A stretch of DNA of 9,068 nucleotides from JAZQNC01 sp045536155 (GCA_045536155.1 JAZSMZ010000036.1:1-9068), one strand, 5' to 3'. Counted from the stretch's first letter, positions 1-5,361 are shown. The notes: generated by a model not told the origin, from the sequence alone. Made by a program: numbers and translations.

Positions 1-89
1 AACACAAGATAACATTAAACCTTAAAATCCCCTGACAGCAAAAGATTTTTAGGTATTACAAGGGACACCGTTTTCGTTTACATCGGTAT
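1..89. other. Probable right end of an integrated element (no gene seen)
   Basis: This is AT-rich sequence before the tRNA remnant with no convincing reading frame and no tRNA 5' half. A small inverted repeat, ACCG (67-70) with CGGT (84-87), sits just before the anticodon-loop homology. If the remnant is an attachment site, this is the terminal part of the inserted element. That is inference from the broken tRNA only; no integrase is visible in the window on this side. Confidence 0.35.
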
Positions 90-133
90 CTCCTAAGGAT
101 TAGTCGTGAGTTCGATTCTCGCCGGGGGTGCCA
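90..133 (+). tRNA. 3' fragment of a tRNA, probably tRNA-Arg(CCT); 5' half missing
   Basis: Visible: a 7-nt anticodon loop (90-96) with T at position 33 and anticodon CCT at 92-94, the 3' anticodon stem (97-101), a 4-nt variable loop, a T-arm with perfect stem GTGAG/CTCGC (106-110 and 118-122) around TTCGATT, an acceptor 3' strand (123-129), discriminator G130 and an encoded CCA (131-133). Upstream there is no ACCCCCG acceptor strand, no D-arm, and the bases before the loop do not pair with the 3' anticodon stem, so the gene is not complete. Homology beginning at the anticodon loop and running to CCA is the usual footprint of tyrosine-recombinase integration into a tRNA gene, leaving a 3' remnant at the far end of the element. 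The native-looking terminator just downstream suggests the element lies to the left and chromosome to the right. The Arg identity rests on the anticodon alone. Confidence 0.65.
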
Positions 134-134
134 G

Positions 135-166
135 AAAAAAGCACTTGCTTCTGCAAGTGCTTTTTT
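135..166 (+). terminator. Rho-independent terminator after the tRNA remnant
   Basis: An 8-bp perfect stem GCACTTGC/GCAAGTGC (141-148 and 153-160) with a 4-nt loop is preceded by six A and followed by six T. It starts two bases after the CCA end, so it is the expected terminator of the tRNA transcription unit. Confidence 0.9.
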
Positions 167-167
167 C

Positions 168-312
168 AATGAAGCGTGCCTGAAGGTGCATGAAGAATGA
201 AGCAGGACTTCGCCCTATGAAGCGTGCCTTCGGCACACGGAGATAATTACGTGCGCTTCGCTTCATGTTTGCAAAGCAAATGCATCATATCGGTGCAAGC
301 CGATGCTTCATT
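168..312. repeat. 145-bp palindrome-rich repeat (MITE- or REP-like hairpin cluster)
   Basis: The stretch begins with AATGAAGC (168-175) and ends with its exact reverse complement GCTTCATT (305-312). Inside are an ATGAAGCG/CGCTTCAT pair (217-224 and 259-266) and small hairpins GTGCC-TTC-GGCAC (224-236), TTTGC-AAA-GCAAA (268-280) and ATCGG/CCGAT (289-293 and 300-304). The GAAGC/GCTTC motif recurs many times. There is no coding potential. It resembles non-autonomous palindromic repeats scattered between genes in Clostridia; family membership and copy number cannot be judged from one copy. Confidence 0.6.
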
Positions 313-347
313 AATTCTAGAAGTTGCATTTTTGTACTATGAGCCCT

Positions 348-385
348 AAAAGTCAGACGAACTTCATGTTCGGCTGACTTTTTTT
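348..385 (+). terminator. Orphan hairpin terminator upstream of padR
   Basis: A long stem (348-362 with 368-382, one A/G mismatch, loop TTCAT) is followed by an uninterrupted T run to 385. No gene ends just before it, so it may insulate the padR operon from tRNA-side transcription, or be left over from a lost gene. Confidence 0.8.
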
Positions 386-398
386 GTTTCTCTCCTAC

Positions 399-427
399 TT
401 GACAAACACAATACTTCGTGATATGAT
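399..427 (+). promoter_or_regulatory. Sigma-A promoter of the padR operon
   Basis: A perfect -35 TTGACA (399-404) and a -10 TATGAT (422-427) are separated by 17 bp. They sit directly after the terminator and 24 bp before the padR start codon, which gives a short leader. The palindrome at 409-433 overlaps the spacer and the -10 box. Confidence 0.9.
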
Positions 428-433
428 GTATTG
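409..433. promoter_or_regulatory. Candidate PadR operator overlapping the -10 box
   Basis: CAATAC (409-414) is repeated in exact inverted form as GTATTG (428-433). Comparing the full 12-base half-sites around the centre at 421 gives 9 of 12 matching positions. The palindrome covers the -10 box of the only promoter of the operon, so a bound dimer would block RNA polymerase. PadR proteins commonly repress their own operons from such sites; binding here is inferred. Confidence 0.7.
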
Positions 434-451
434 CGTAATAGGAGGTATATC

Positions 452-772
452 ATGGATATTCAGTTAAAACGCGGGCTGCTCGATATCTGCGTGCTTGCCG
501 CGATAAAAAACGAGGAATCGTACGGATACAAGATCATAAAAGACCTCAGCGACTGCATCTGCCTTTCGGAATCCACTTTATACACCGTTCTGAAACGGTT
601 GGAGGGTGCAAATCTGCTGACCGTGCGAACGGCCGAGCATGGCGGACGGCTGCGCAAATACTATCGCATTACCGATGCGGGAATGGCACGAATCGAAGAT
701 TTCAAAAAAGAATGGAAAGAGATAATGACAATATACAAATTTGTAACGGCGGAGGAAAAAGACGATGACTAA
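452..772 (+). CDS. PadR family transcriptional regulator
   Basis: A 106-residue winged-helix repressor of the short PadR (subfamily 2-like) type. The diagnostic SYGYKI is at residues 23-28, the recognition-helix segment STLYTVLKRLE at 41-51 and the wing segment RLRKYYRITDAG at 66-77. A short acidic tail follows in place of a long C-terminal dimerisation domain. I place the start at the ATG at 452 because AGGAGG lies at 440-445; an in-frame TTG at 431 would fall inside the operator and lacks a ribosome site. The stop overlaps the next start by 8 bp, implying translational coupling. It probably senses an envelope or small-molecule signal and represses its own operon through the palindrome at 409-433. 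The ligand cannot be read from sequence. Confidence 0.93.
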   Translation: MDIQLKRGLLDICVLAAIKNEESYGYKIIKDLSDCICLSESTLYTVLKRLEGANLLTVRTAEHGGRLRKYYRITDAGMARIEDFKKEWKEIMTIYKFVTAEEKDDD

Positions 773-1343
773 ACTGCAATTCATCCTTGCATTGCGCGAT
801 CGGCTGAAAATTTTACCCGAGCGTGATATTGAAGAACGTCTGAGCTTTTACAGCGAAATGATAGAGGACCGAATGGAAGAAGGGCTCGCCGAAGAAGAGG
901 CGGTTGCCGCCGTCGGCAACGTTGACGAGATCGCAAAACAAATCCTGTCCGAATTTTCCCTTGTAAAAGAACAAAAAGAAGAACAAGCACCAAAAAAGCG
1001 CATCTCAAATCTCGCAATTGTACTAATAATCCTCGGGTTTCCCCTCTGGCTTCCCCTCATTGTTGCCGCCTTCGCAGTGGTTTTGTCACTCTATATAACG
1101 CTATGGGCGATGATCGTCGTTCTCTGGGCTATATTTTTGTCAGCCGTCTTCGGCGCGATCGCCGGTCTTTTTGGCGGCATTTTCATTTTGTTAACGACTC
1201 CGTCAGAATTTGTCCGCGCCATGGTTATGCTTGGCGTTGCGGCCGTCTTGGCGGGAGTTTCGATTTTGTTTTTCTATATATGCAAATCGTCAACCAAAGG
1301 GGCGGCTTTTTTGACAAGAGCACCTTTTTCAAGATGGAGGTAA
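765..1343 (+). CDS. DUF1700 (HAAS-domain) membrane protein
   Basis: A 192-residue protein. Residues 1-65 form the helical HAAS/DUF1700 domain: an N-terminal segment with LP at 17-18, YSEMIEDRMEEG at 29-40, and the EEEAVAAVGNVDEIAKQI stretch around 43-60. A charged linker (66-80) is followed by hydrophobic segments at about 82-112, 113-145 and 150-173, and a short basic tail. It starts inside the padR stop region (8-bp overlap) with GGAGG at 751-755. Partnership of PadR, DUF1700 and DUF4097 is a recurring Firmicutes arrangement in which the HAAS protein is thought to be an envelope or signalling component. The biochemical role is not established, so the call is by domain and context. Confidence 0.9.
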   Translation: MTKLQFILALRDRLKILPERDIEERLSFYSEMIEDRMEEGLAEEEAVAAVGNVDEIAKQILSEFSLVKEQKEEQAPKKRISNLAIVLIILGFPLWLPLIVAAFAVVLSLYITLWAMIVVLWAIFLSAVFGAIAGLFGGIFILLTTPSEFVRAMVMLGVAAVLAGVSILFFYICKSSTKGAAFLTRAPFSRWR

Positions 1344-1349
1344 AAACAA

Positions 1350-2243
1350 ATGACAAAATTTTGGATCATCGCGGCGGCTGTATTGATAGTTGCAGGCATC
1401 ATTATATTTGTTTCGGCACTCGGCTCGAGCGGCTGGGATTTTTCCTCGCTCAGCACACAAAATTTTGTAACCAACACCTACGATATATCGGTCGATTTTG
1501 AAAACATATCAATAAATACCGACACCGCCGACATCGTCTTTTTCCCTGCGGAGGGTGACAAGTGCAAGGTGATATGCCTCGAAGACGAAAAAGCAACGCA
1601 CACAGTCAAGGCGGAAAACGGGATCCTGTCGATAAAAATTGATGATAACCGTCAGTGGCAGGATCATATCGGAATCTTTTTTACAACGCCCCAAATCACC
1701 GTTTATCTTCCCAAAAACGAATACTCTTCCCTCTCGGCAAACCTTGTCACCGGTGATGTTGATGTCCCTTCGGGTTTCACCTTCGGTAATATTGAACTTT
1801 CGGCAACGACTGGCGACATAAAGTGCTGTGCATCAAGTGCAGGCGACATCAGAATTACAACCACAACAGGCGATGTACGCATCGAAAAGGTCCATGCAAA
1901 AAACATCGCCCTATCTCTCACCACCGGGGACACTCAACTTACCGACATCGCCTGCGAAAGCATAACCTCGAAGGGTACAACCGGCGATATTGTTTTAAAT
2001 AACGTCATCGCCGACACCGAAATGTCGATCACCCGCGGCACGGGCGACATCAAGCTTAACTCATGCGACGGCGGCGAGATATTCATCAAAACCACCACCG
2101 GCGACGTCGAAGGAAGTCTGCTTTCCGACAAGATTTTTACTGCAAAAAGCTCTGTCGGTGATATCGATCTTCCAAATACCGCTTCGGGCGGCAAATGCGA
2201 GATCAATGTCACAACGGGAGATATTCACATCAGGATAAAATAA
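1350..2243 (+). CDS. DUF4097 adhesin-like beta-repeat protein
   Basis: A 297-residue protein with an N-terminal membrane anchor or signal segment (about 5-25) and an extracytoplasmic body. From residue 134 on it carries ten [T/A/V]GD[V/I/T] steps, at 134, 154, 164, 173, 192, 211, 231, 250, 269 and 289. Their spacing is about 19-20 residues with two half-steps of about 10, the signature of a stacked beta-solenoid as in DUF4097 proteins. The start ATG follows GGAGG at 1336-1340, which lies within the last codons of the preceding gene, so the two are coupled. The fold and exported location are well supported. Function is not; family members are called putative adhesins, and the operon suggests an envelope role under PadR control. 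Confidence 0.9.
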   Translation: MTKFWIIAAAVLIVAGIIIFVSALGSSGWDFSSLSTQNFVTNTYDISVDFENISINTDTADIVFFPAEGDKCKVICLEDEKATHTVKAENGILSIKIDDNRQWQDHIGIFFTTPQITVYLPKNEYSSLSANLVTGDVDVPSGFTFGNIELSATTGDIKCCASSAGDIRITTTTGDVRIEKVHAKNIALSLTTGDTQLTDIACESITSKGTTGDIVLNNVIADTEMSITRGTGDIKLNSCDGGEIFIKTTTGDVEGSLLSDKIFTAKSSVGDIDLPNTASGGKCEINVTTGDIHIRIK

Positions 2244-2253
2244 GGGAGAAGCC

Positions 2254-2799
2254 ATGTTTTCGCTTACATACGGTCAAATGGTGCTTATCATCAGCGCGAT
2301 ATGGTTAGGTGTCCGCATAATATGTGCGCTGAGAAGCAGGAGCTTCTCTTTGATACGGGAAGCACAGCTTTTGCTTGTTTACATCTGCATAATAGTGGTT
2401 GTTCGCTTTACCTTCTGTCCCTTCGGCAAGGTAAACGGGAAAATTTCACCTTTGATTTTCGACATTGAAAAAATACTGCCTTTGAAGCTTAATATCGTGC
2501 CAATCATCTATCTCTTCGATTATCCCACCATGCGTGAGGCGCTTATAAATCTGATTGGCAACGCAGCAATGTTCATCCCTCTCGGTATTGTCTGGCCGGC
2601 CGTATTTAAAAAGCTCGACACCTCCGCAAAAGCGATATCTGCGGGATTCGGCTTTTCGCTCGCGATCGAGATAGCACAGCTTCCCTTCTACGACCGCACA
2701 AGTGACATCGACGATCTGATTTTGAACACCGTCGGATATCTGATCGGATACGGCATTTACCGCTTTGTGAAATTCTGTTTAACGAAAAAACGTACATAA
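2254..2799 (+). CDS. VanZ-family membrane protein
   Basis: A 181-residue integral membrane protein with hydrophobic segments near 8-26, 37-57, 97-117, 128-143 and 155-175. The VanZ motifs are clear: NLIGNAAMFIPLG at 99-111, SLAIEIAQL at 135-143, and R148 followed by SDIDDLILNTVGYLIGY at 150-166. It lies 10 bp after the DUF4097 gene with a GGGAG ribosome site (2244-2248), so it is the last gene of the padR operon. VanZ itself gives low-level teicoplanin resistance, but most chromosomal members have no known function and resistance should not be assumed. Its stop is only 10 bp before the inverted-repeat unit at 2810. Confidence 0.9.
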   Translation: MFSLTYGQMVLIISAIWLGVRIICALRSRSFSLIREAQLLLVYICIIVVVRFTFCPFGKVNGKISPLIFDIEKILPLKLNIVPIIYLFDYPTMREALINLIGNAAMFIPLGIVWPAVFKKLDTSAKAISAGFGFSLAIEIAQLPFYDRTSDIDDLILNTVGYLIGYGIYRFVKFCLTKKRT

Positions 2800-2809
2800 A
2801 TAAAAAAAT

Positions 2810-2841
2810 CCACCCTAAGGCTCCTTCTCATAAGGAAGTTT
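2810..2841 (+). repeat. Left terminal inverted repeat of cassette 1
   Basis: This 32-bp sequence is repeated in inverted orientation at 3518-3549 with one mismatch (C2815). Its inner part contains a mini-hairpin, TCCTT (2823-2827 region) against AAGGA around CTCAT. The core TTCTCATAAGGAAG (2825-2838) recurs at 8463-8476. Confidence 0.85.
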
Positions 2842-2852
2842 GATATTGTTTT

Positions 2853-2900
2853 GTAGGGGCGTTCATCGAACGCCCGCGGGCGACCAATGGTCGCCCCTAC
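2853..2900. repeat. 48-bp double-hairpin palindrome
   Basis: Perfect 9-bp outer inverted repeat GTAGGGGCG/CGCCCCTAC (2853-2861 and 2892-2900). Inside are two hairpins side by side: GGGCGTTC-ATC-GAACGCCC (2857-2875 region) and GGGCGACC-AAT-GGTCGCCC (2878-2896). It is much more GC-rich than its surroundings. The equivalent place in the second cassette (about 8477-8492) lacks it, so it looks like a separate small repeat inserted in cassette 1. Confidence 0.75.
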
Positions 2901-2937
2901 GGATAAACAAATTTGATCCGCAGAAAACAAATAATAA

Positions 2938-2968
2938 CCCCCGGCAGATTAAAAAAGTCTGTCGGGGG
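2938..2968 (-). terminator. Terminator of cassette-1 cargo gene
   Basis: An 11-bp stem (2938-2948 with 2958-2968, one G-T pair) with an A-rich loop lies 22 bp beyond the cargo stop codon. Read on the minus strand the stem is followed by TTATTATTTG, a T-rich but not pure T tail. The plus-strand side lacks a T run. The same element with compensating base changes occurs at 8522-8551. Confidence 0.7.
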
Positions 2969-2990
2969 ATTTCTGTCTAAAAAACGGTAA

Positions 2991-3356
2991 TTATCCTAAT
3001 TTATAGGTGTTCAAAGACCAATTATGTCCACTAATATTTTTCTTTGCCTTTATGAAATCTTGAATTGCGGTAGCCTTTTCTGCATAATAAGAACTACAAA
3101 TTATATCCCCATCTTTGTTATATCCGGAAAAGCGATATACAGAATTAATGTTTAAGATTTCTCCAACCAATTCTACTTTTTGTATTCTGGGTTCACAATC
3201 GGGCTTTGAAAACGGTTTGCCTTCGCTCATTGCTTCTTTCATTGCCGTGGTAGCGTCATCTTTAGTTTGAAAAGTACCTATAAGAGACTCTGCCCGATAT
3301 TTTTTGCCACATTCTTCCTCGGTTCTACTAATATACAAATCATACAGAAAATTCAT
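2991..3356 (-). CDS. Cassette-1 cargo: small protein of unknown function, 121 aa
   Basis: I do not recognise a family. The protein is predicted cytosolic: no signal peptide or membrane segment, mixed alpha/beta in appearance, starting MNFLYDLYISRTEEECG. Three cysteines are visible (C17 in EEECG, one in PDCEP, one in IICSS). A TFQTKDDATTAMKEAM helix-like stretch lies near 28-43 and a basic tail follows. An ATG 18 bp further upstream (3374) is possible, but AGGGGA sits about 8 bp before the ATG at 3356 and overlaps the upstream option, so 3356 is preferred. Base composition is clearly more AT-rich than the flanking core genes, indicating separate origin. It has its own promoter and terminator inside the inverted repeats. 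Its coding length equals that of the unrelated cargo at 8561-8926. Small solitary genes of this kind are often immunity or antitoxin-like, but nothing here proves that. Confidence 0.8.
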   Translation of the reverse strand: MNFLYDLYISRTEEECGKKYRAESLIGTFQTKDDATTAMKEAMSEGKPFSKPDCEPRIQKVELVGEILNINSVYRFSGYNKDGDIICSSYYAEKATAIQDFIKAKKNISGHNWSLNTYKLG

Positions 3357-3376
3357 ATATTTTCCCCTTTTCATAT

Positions 3377-3406
3377 TTTATCGCCAGTTTCGCCTTTGTA
3401 TTACAA
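3377..3406 (-). promoter_or_regulatory. Promoter of cassette-1 cargo
   Basis: On the minus strand, a -35-like TTGTAA (3406-3401) and a -10-like GATAAA (3382-3377) are 18 bp apart, about 20 bp before the cargo start. Each matches consensus at 4 of 6 positions. The same boxes with the same spacing are conserved before the cargo of the second cassette while the coding sequence differs, which is the main support. Confidence 0.55.
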
Positions 3407-3410
3407 AGGC
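3392..3410. promoter_or_regulatory. 19-bp perfect palindrome over the cargo -35 box
   Basis: GCCTTTGTA (3392-3400) is followed by one base and its exact inverse TACAAAGGC (3402-3410). It covers the predicted -35 box. The second cassette has the same site at 8984-9002 with one mismatch. It may be a repressor operator or a recombination site; no protein in the window is an obvious partner. Confidence 0.55.
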
Positions 3411-3439
3411 ATCGGGCAAAGCCCATACCCCTTATTTTT

Positions 3440-3514
3440 GTAGGGCGGGGGTTTACTCCCGCCGCCTCATTGGCATAAACCTTTCGTCACGGCGGGAGCA
3501 AGCCCCCGCCCTAC
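3440..3514. repeat. 75-bp GC-rich inverted repeat inside cassette 1
   Basis: The outer 25 bases (3440-3464) match the inverse of the last 25 (3490-3514) at 23 positions, starting GTAGGGCGGGGG. A 25-bp AT-richer centre separates the arms. Its left arm recurs exactly at 9027-9051 in the second cassette. It resembles short palindromic intergenic repeats (MITE-like), and its GTAGGG start is shared with the repeat at 2853. Confidence 0.75.
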
Positions 3515-3517
3515 GGT

Positions 3518-3549
3518 AAACTTCCTTATGAGAAGGAGCCTTACGGTGG
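3518..3549 (-). repeat. Right terminal inverted repeat of cassette 1
   Basis: Inverse copy of 2810-2841 with one mismatch, lying 5 bp from the stop codon of the recombinase gene. Any native terminator of that gene would have been displaced, so its transcript may run into the cassette. Confidence 0.85.
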
Positions 3550-3554
3550 TATTT

Positions 3555-4571
3555 TTATTCGTCATCCGTTTGTTCAACCTTTTTCTTTTTTGGCTTCACT
3601 CGCGAAAGCGGATTTGCAGACACCGCCTTTTCCATGCTCTCATCGCTGACGTGGGTATATATCTGCGTGGTGTTGAGCTGCTCGTGACCGAGTATATCCT
3701 TTAGCACGCGGACATCTACCTGACCTGTGCGATACATGAGGGTGGCGGCGGTATGGCGCAGCTTATGAGTAGAAAGCTTGCGGTTTCCCAGCCCCGCCAT
3801 GTCGAGATATTTATATATCACCCATTGGACGGTCTTGTTGCTTATCCTTTTGTGCTGGCTCGATATAAAGAGGGCGTTCCTGTCCTTTAGCTGATCGTCG
3901 CGTGCTCTCACCTCGAGATAGGGTATCAGCGCGGCGCGGCAGGCATCGTTAAGATACACTACCCTTTCCTTTGAGCCCTTACCGACGACTCTCAGCGAGC
4001 GGAGCTGCTCGTCCATATCCGAAAGGCTGATGCCGACAAGCTCGGAAAGTCGCATTCCGCAGTTTAGAAAGAGGGTGATGATGGCATAGTCGCGCTCTCT
4101 CGTCTTGCTCTCGTTGTCCGACGATACCGCATCTAAAAGATCGATGCACTCCTCTTCGCTCAAAAACTTGGGGAGCGCGGGACGAATGGTGGGCGAGTCT
4201 ACCGTTTTTGCGGGATTATCCTCAACGAGGTGCTCTTGATTTTGCAGATATCGGTAAAACGAGCGTATCGCCGACAGCTTGCGCGCACGCGCGCGGCTGT
4301 TGTTTTGACGATTCTCCGAGGCATAGTATAAAAACTCCATTACGTCGTTCTGACTGATGCTTATAATGCGGCTCTGTTCAATGCTTCCCGGATCGATCTT
4401 GTCAAAACCCTCGCTGTTGACATCTATCTTTTCATCGCACGCGATGATGAACCGAAAGAACAGCGTCAGATCGTGCTGATACTCTTTTATGGTAAGCGCC
4501 GATCGATTTTTTACTATTCGCATGTGGCGCGAAAAATTTGCCAAAAGGCGGGGACGGATCTCTTCGTTCAC
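3555..4571 (-). CDS. Tyrosine recombinase, XerC/XerD type
   Basis: A 338-residue site-specific recombinase. An N-terminal core-binding SAM-like domain covers about 10-115 and the catalytic domain about 135-320. All catalytic residues are present: R174 in GMRLSE, K198 in VGKGSKER, H269 and R272 in HKLRH, H296 in LGHEQL and nucleophile Y305 in TQIYTH. It is slightly longer than typical XerC/D (about 300), partly from an insert near 45-70 and a basic tail (326-331). The start is GTG at 4571 with AGGGGA upstream. Xer proteins resolve chromosome dimers at dif; this one could be the host Xer or a paralogue. It is not inside the inverted-repeat unit that abuts its 3' end, and a role in moving that unit is speculation. 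Confidence 0.9.
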   Translation of the reverse strand: MNEEIRPRLLANFSRHMRIVKNRSALTIKEYQHDLTLFFRFIIACDEKIDVNSEGFDKIDPGSIEQSRIISISQNDVMEFLYYASENRQNNSRARARKLSAIRSFYRYLQNQEHLVEDNPAKTVDSPTIRPALPKFLSEEECIDLLDAVSSDNESKTRERDYAIITLFLNCGMRLSELVGISLSDMDEQLRSLRVVGKGSKERVVYLNDACRAALIPYLEVRARDDQLKDRNALFISSQHKRISNKTVQWVIYKYLDMAGLGNRKLSTHKLRHTAATLMYRTGQVDVRVLKDILGHEQLNTTQIYTHVSDESMEKAVSANPLSRVKPKKKKVEQTDDE

Positions 4572-4701
4572 ACTTCTTTCCCCTTTCAGTGCAATTGTTG
4601 TTTTGTATAATTTGATTTTATCATGTTTTTTTGCGCTTTTTAATGGATAAAATGTAAACTTTGACTTTTCACCTTGTATTCGTAATATTTGAAAGGTAAA
4701 A

Positions 4702-4707
4702 TATAAT
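4702..4707 (+). promoter_or_regulatory. -10 box for the 4736 membrane gene
   Basis: A consensus TATAAT lies 28 bp before the start codon. The matching -35 at 17-bp spacing (TTCGTA, 4679-4684) is weak. The 164-bp gap (4572-4735) lies between divergent genes and is AT-rich; I see no clear promoter for the recombinase. Confidence 0.5.
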
Positions 4708-4735
4708 TGTAAGACAGCTTTTTATTGAGGTTTTT

Positions 4736-5347
4736 ATGCTTGAAATTATAAAGAAGAATTCATCGTTCATTTTCAAAATGATCGTCAACCAGATAGCTCT
4801 CACCGTCTTCGGGCTCGTTTTATCGGTTGCAACGTATCAAAATAAACCCCTTCACGTATTCACGGGCATCTTTGCCATCGGTTTTTACTTAGTCCTTCTC
4901 TACACCATGTCCTGGGAGGCGGGAATTGCCGACAAGGTTCGCGTCGATGCAAAGAGAATACCTTATCAGCCTTATAAATTTGCGATAATCTCGCTTGCCG
5001 CGAACTCGCTTAATATCCTGCTCGCTCTTGTTGCAACGATCTGCTGGGCATTCAACAGCTTTTCCTACTATCTATCAAGCGAGTGGGCATACAACATTTA
5101 CAGGATCTGCAATGCGATCGGTCGCTTTATTCACGGTATGTATGCAAGCTCTATCGCCCTCATCTCGCCCGATAATCCGCTCTTGCTGTTTCCCATAATA
5201 CTCCCCTCGATAATTGCCTGCGCCTACGGTTATTTCCTCGGTGTAAACGGCAAGACCATCCGCCACTTTTTCGGCATCAAAACCGCGTACGACAATCTTT
5301 TAAACGATACCGGAATACATCACGAAAACGAAGAAGAAAAGAATTAA
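4736..5347 (+). CDS. Conserved-looking integral membrane protein, unknown function
   Basis: A 203-residue protein with about five hydrophobic segments (roughly 11-33, 40-58, 82-106, 125-143 and 150-169). A short loop VRVDAKRIPYQPYK (68-81) precedes the third segment. The C-terminal tail (170-203) is hydrophilic and ends in an acidic HHENEEEKN. No enzyme motif or known transporter signature is visible. The start is set by TGAGG (4726-4730), 5 bp before the ATG. It is followed by a strong hairpin terminator at 5362-5410, so it is monocistronic. It sits directly before cwlD, but nothing in its sequence ties it to sporulation. Confidence 0.8.
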   Translation: MLEIIKKNSSFIFKMIVNQIALTVFGLVLSVATYQNKPLHVFTGIFAIGFYLVLLYTMSWEAGIADKVRVDAKRIPYQPYKFAIISLAANSLNILLALVATICWAFNSFSYYLSSEWAYNIYRICNAIGRFIHGMYASSIALISPDNPLLLFPIILPSIIACAYGYFLGVNGKTIRHFFGIKTAYDNLLNDTGIHHENEEEKN

Positions 5348-5361
5348 GTAAGGTAATAATC

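Larger units (their letters stand above)
2810..3549. mobile_element. 740-bp TIR-bounded cassette, copy 1, one cargo gene
   Basis: The left end (2810-2841) and right end (3518-3549) are 32-bp inverted repeats with a single mismatch, sharing CCACC-N-TAAGGCTCC followed by TTCTCATAAGGAAGTTT. Between them, in order: a 48-bp double hairpin (2853-2900), an AT-rich leader and a hairpin terminator (2938-2968), the minus-strand cargo gene (2991-3356), its promoter with a palindrome (3377-3410), and a 75-bp GC-rich inverted repeat (3440-3514). The unit fills the gap between two convergent genes, 10 bp after the vanZ-like stop and 5 bp before the recombinase stop. No transposase is present and no clear target-site duplication is seen. 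Shared ends with the unit at 8463 onward support mobility; the mechanism is unknown. Confidence 0.7.

Noticed and set aside
1..133. Group I intron in a tRNA-Arg(CCT) gene
   Set aside because: Such introns exist in bacterial tRNA anticodon loops, but I see no terminal G at a fitting splice point, no P7/P9-like core in the 89 bases present and no 5' exon. Most of any intron would lie outside the window, so it cannot be fully excluded.
1103..1501. Plus-strand open frame spanning the DUF1700/DUF4097 junction
   Set aside because: It overlaps two well supported genes in another frame, has no ribosome site and has a low-complexity, arginine-rich translation.
1740..2230. Repeated GGCGA(C/T)AT-like DNA motif as a CRISPR or tandem repeat
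   Set aside because: The repeats are in frame and encode the TGDI steps of the DUF4097 protein with variable third positions; they are coding repeats.
2810..3549. Integron gene cassette with attC site
   Set aside because: Hairpins are present, but no R'/R'' attC core sites with the usual GTTRRRY form are visible, and the unit has matching inverted ends, which attC cassettes lack.
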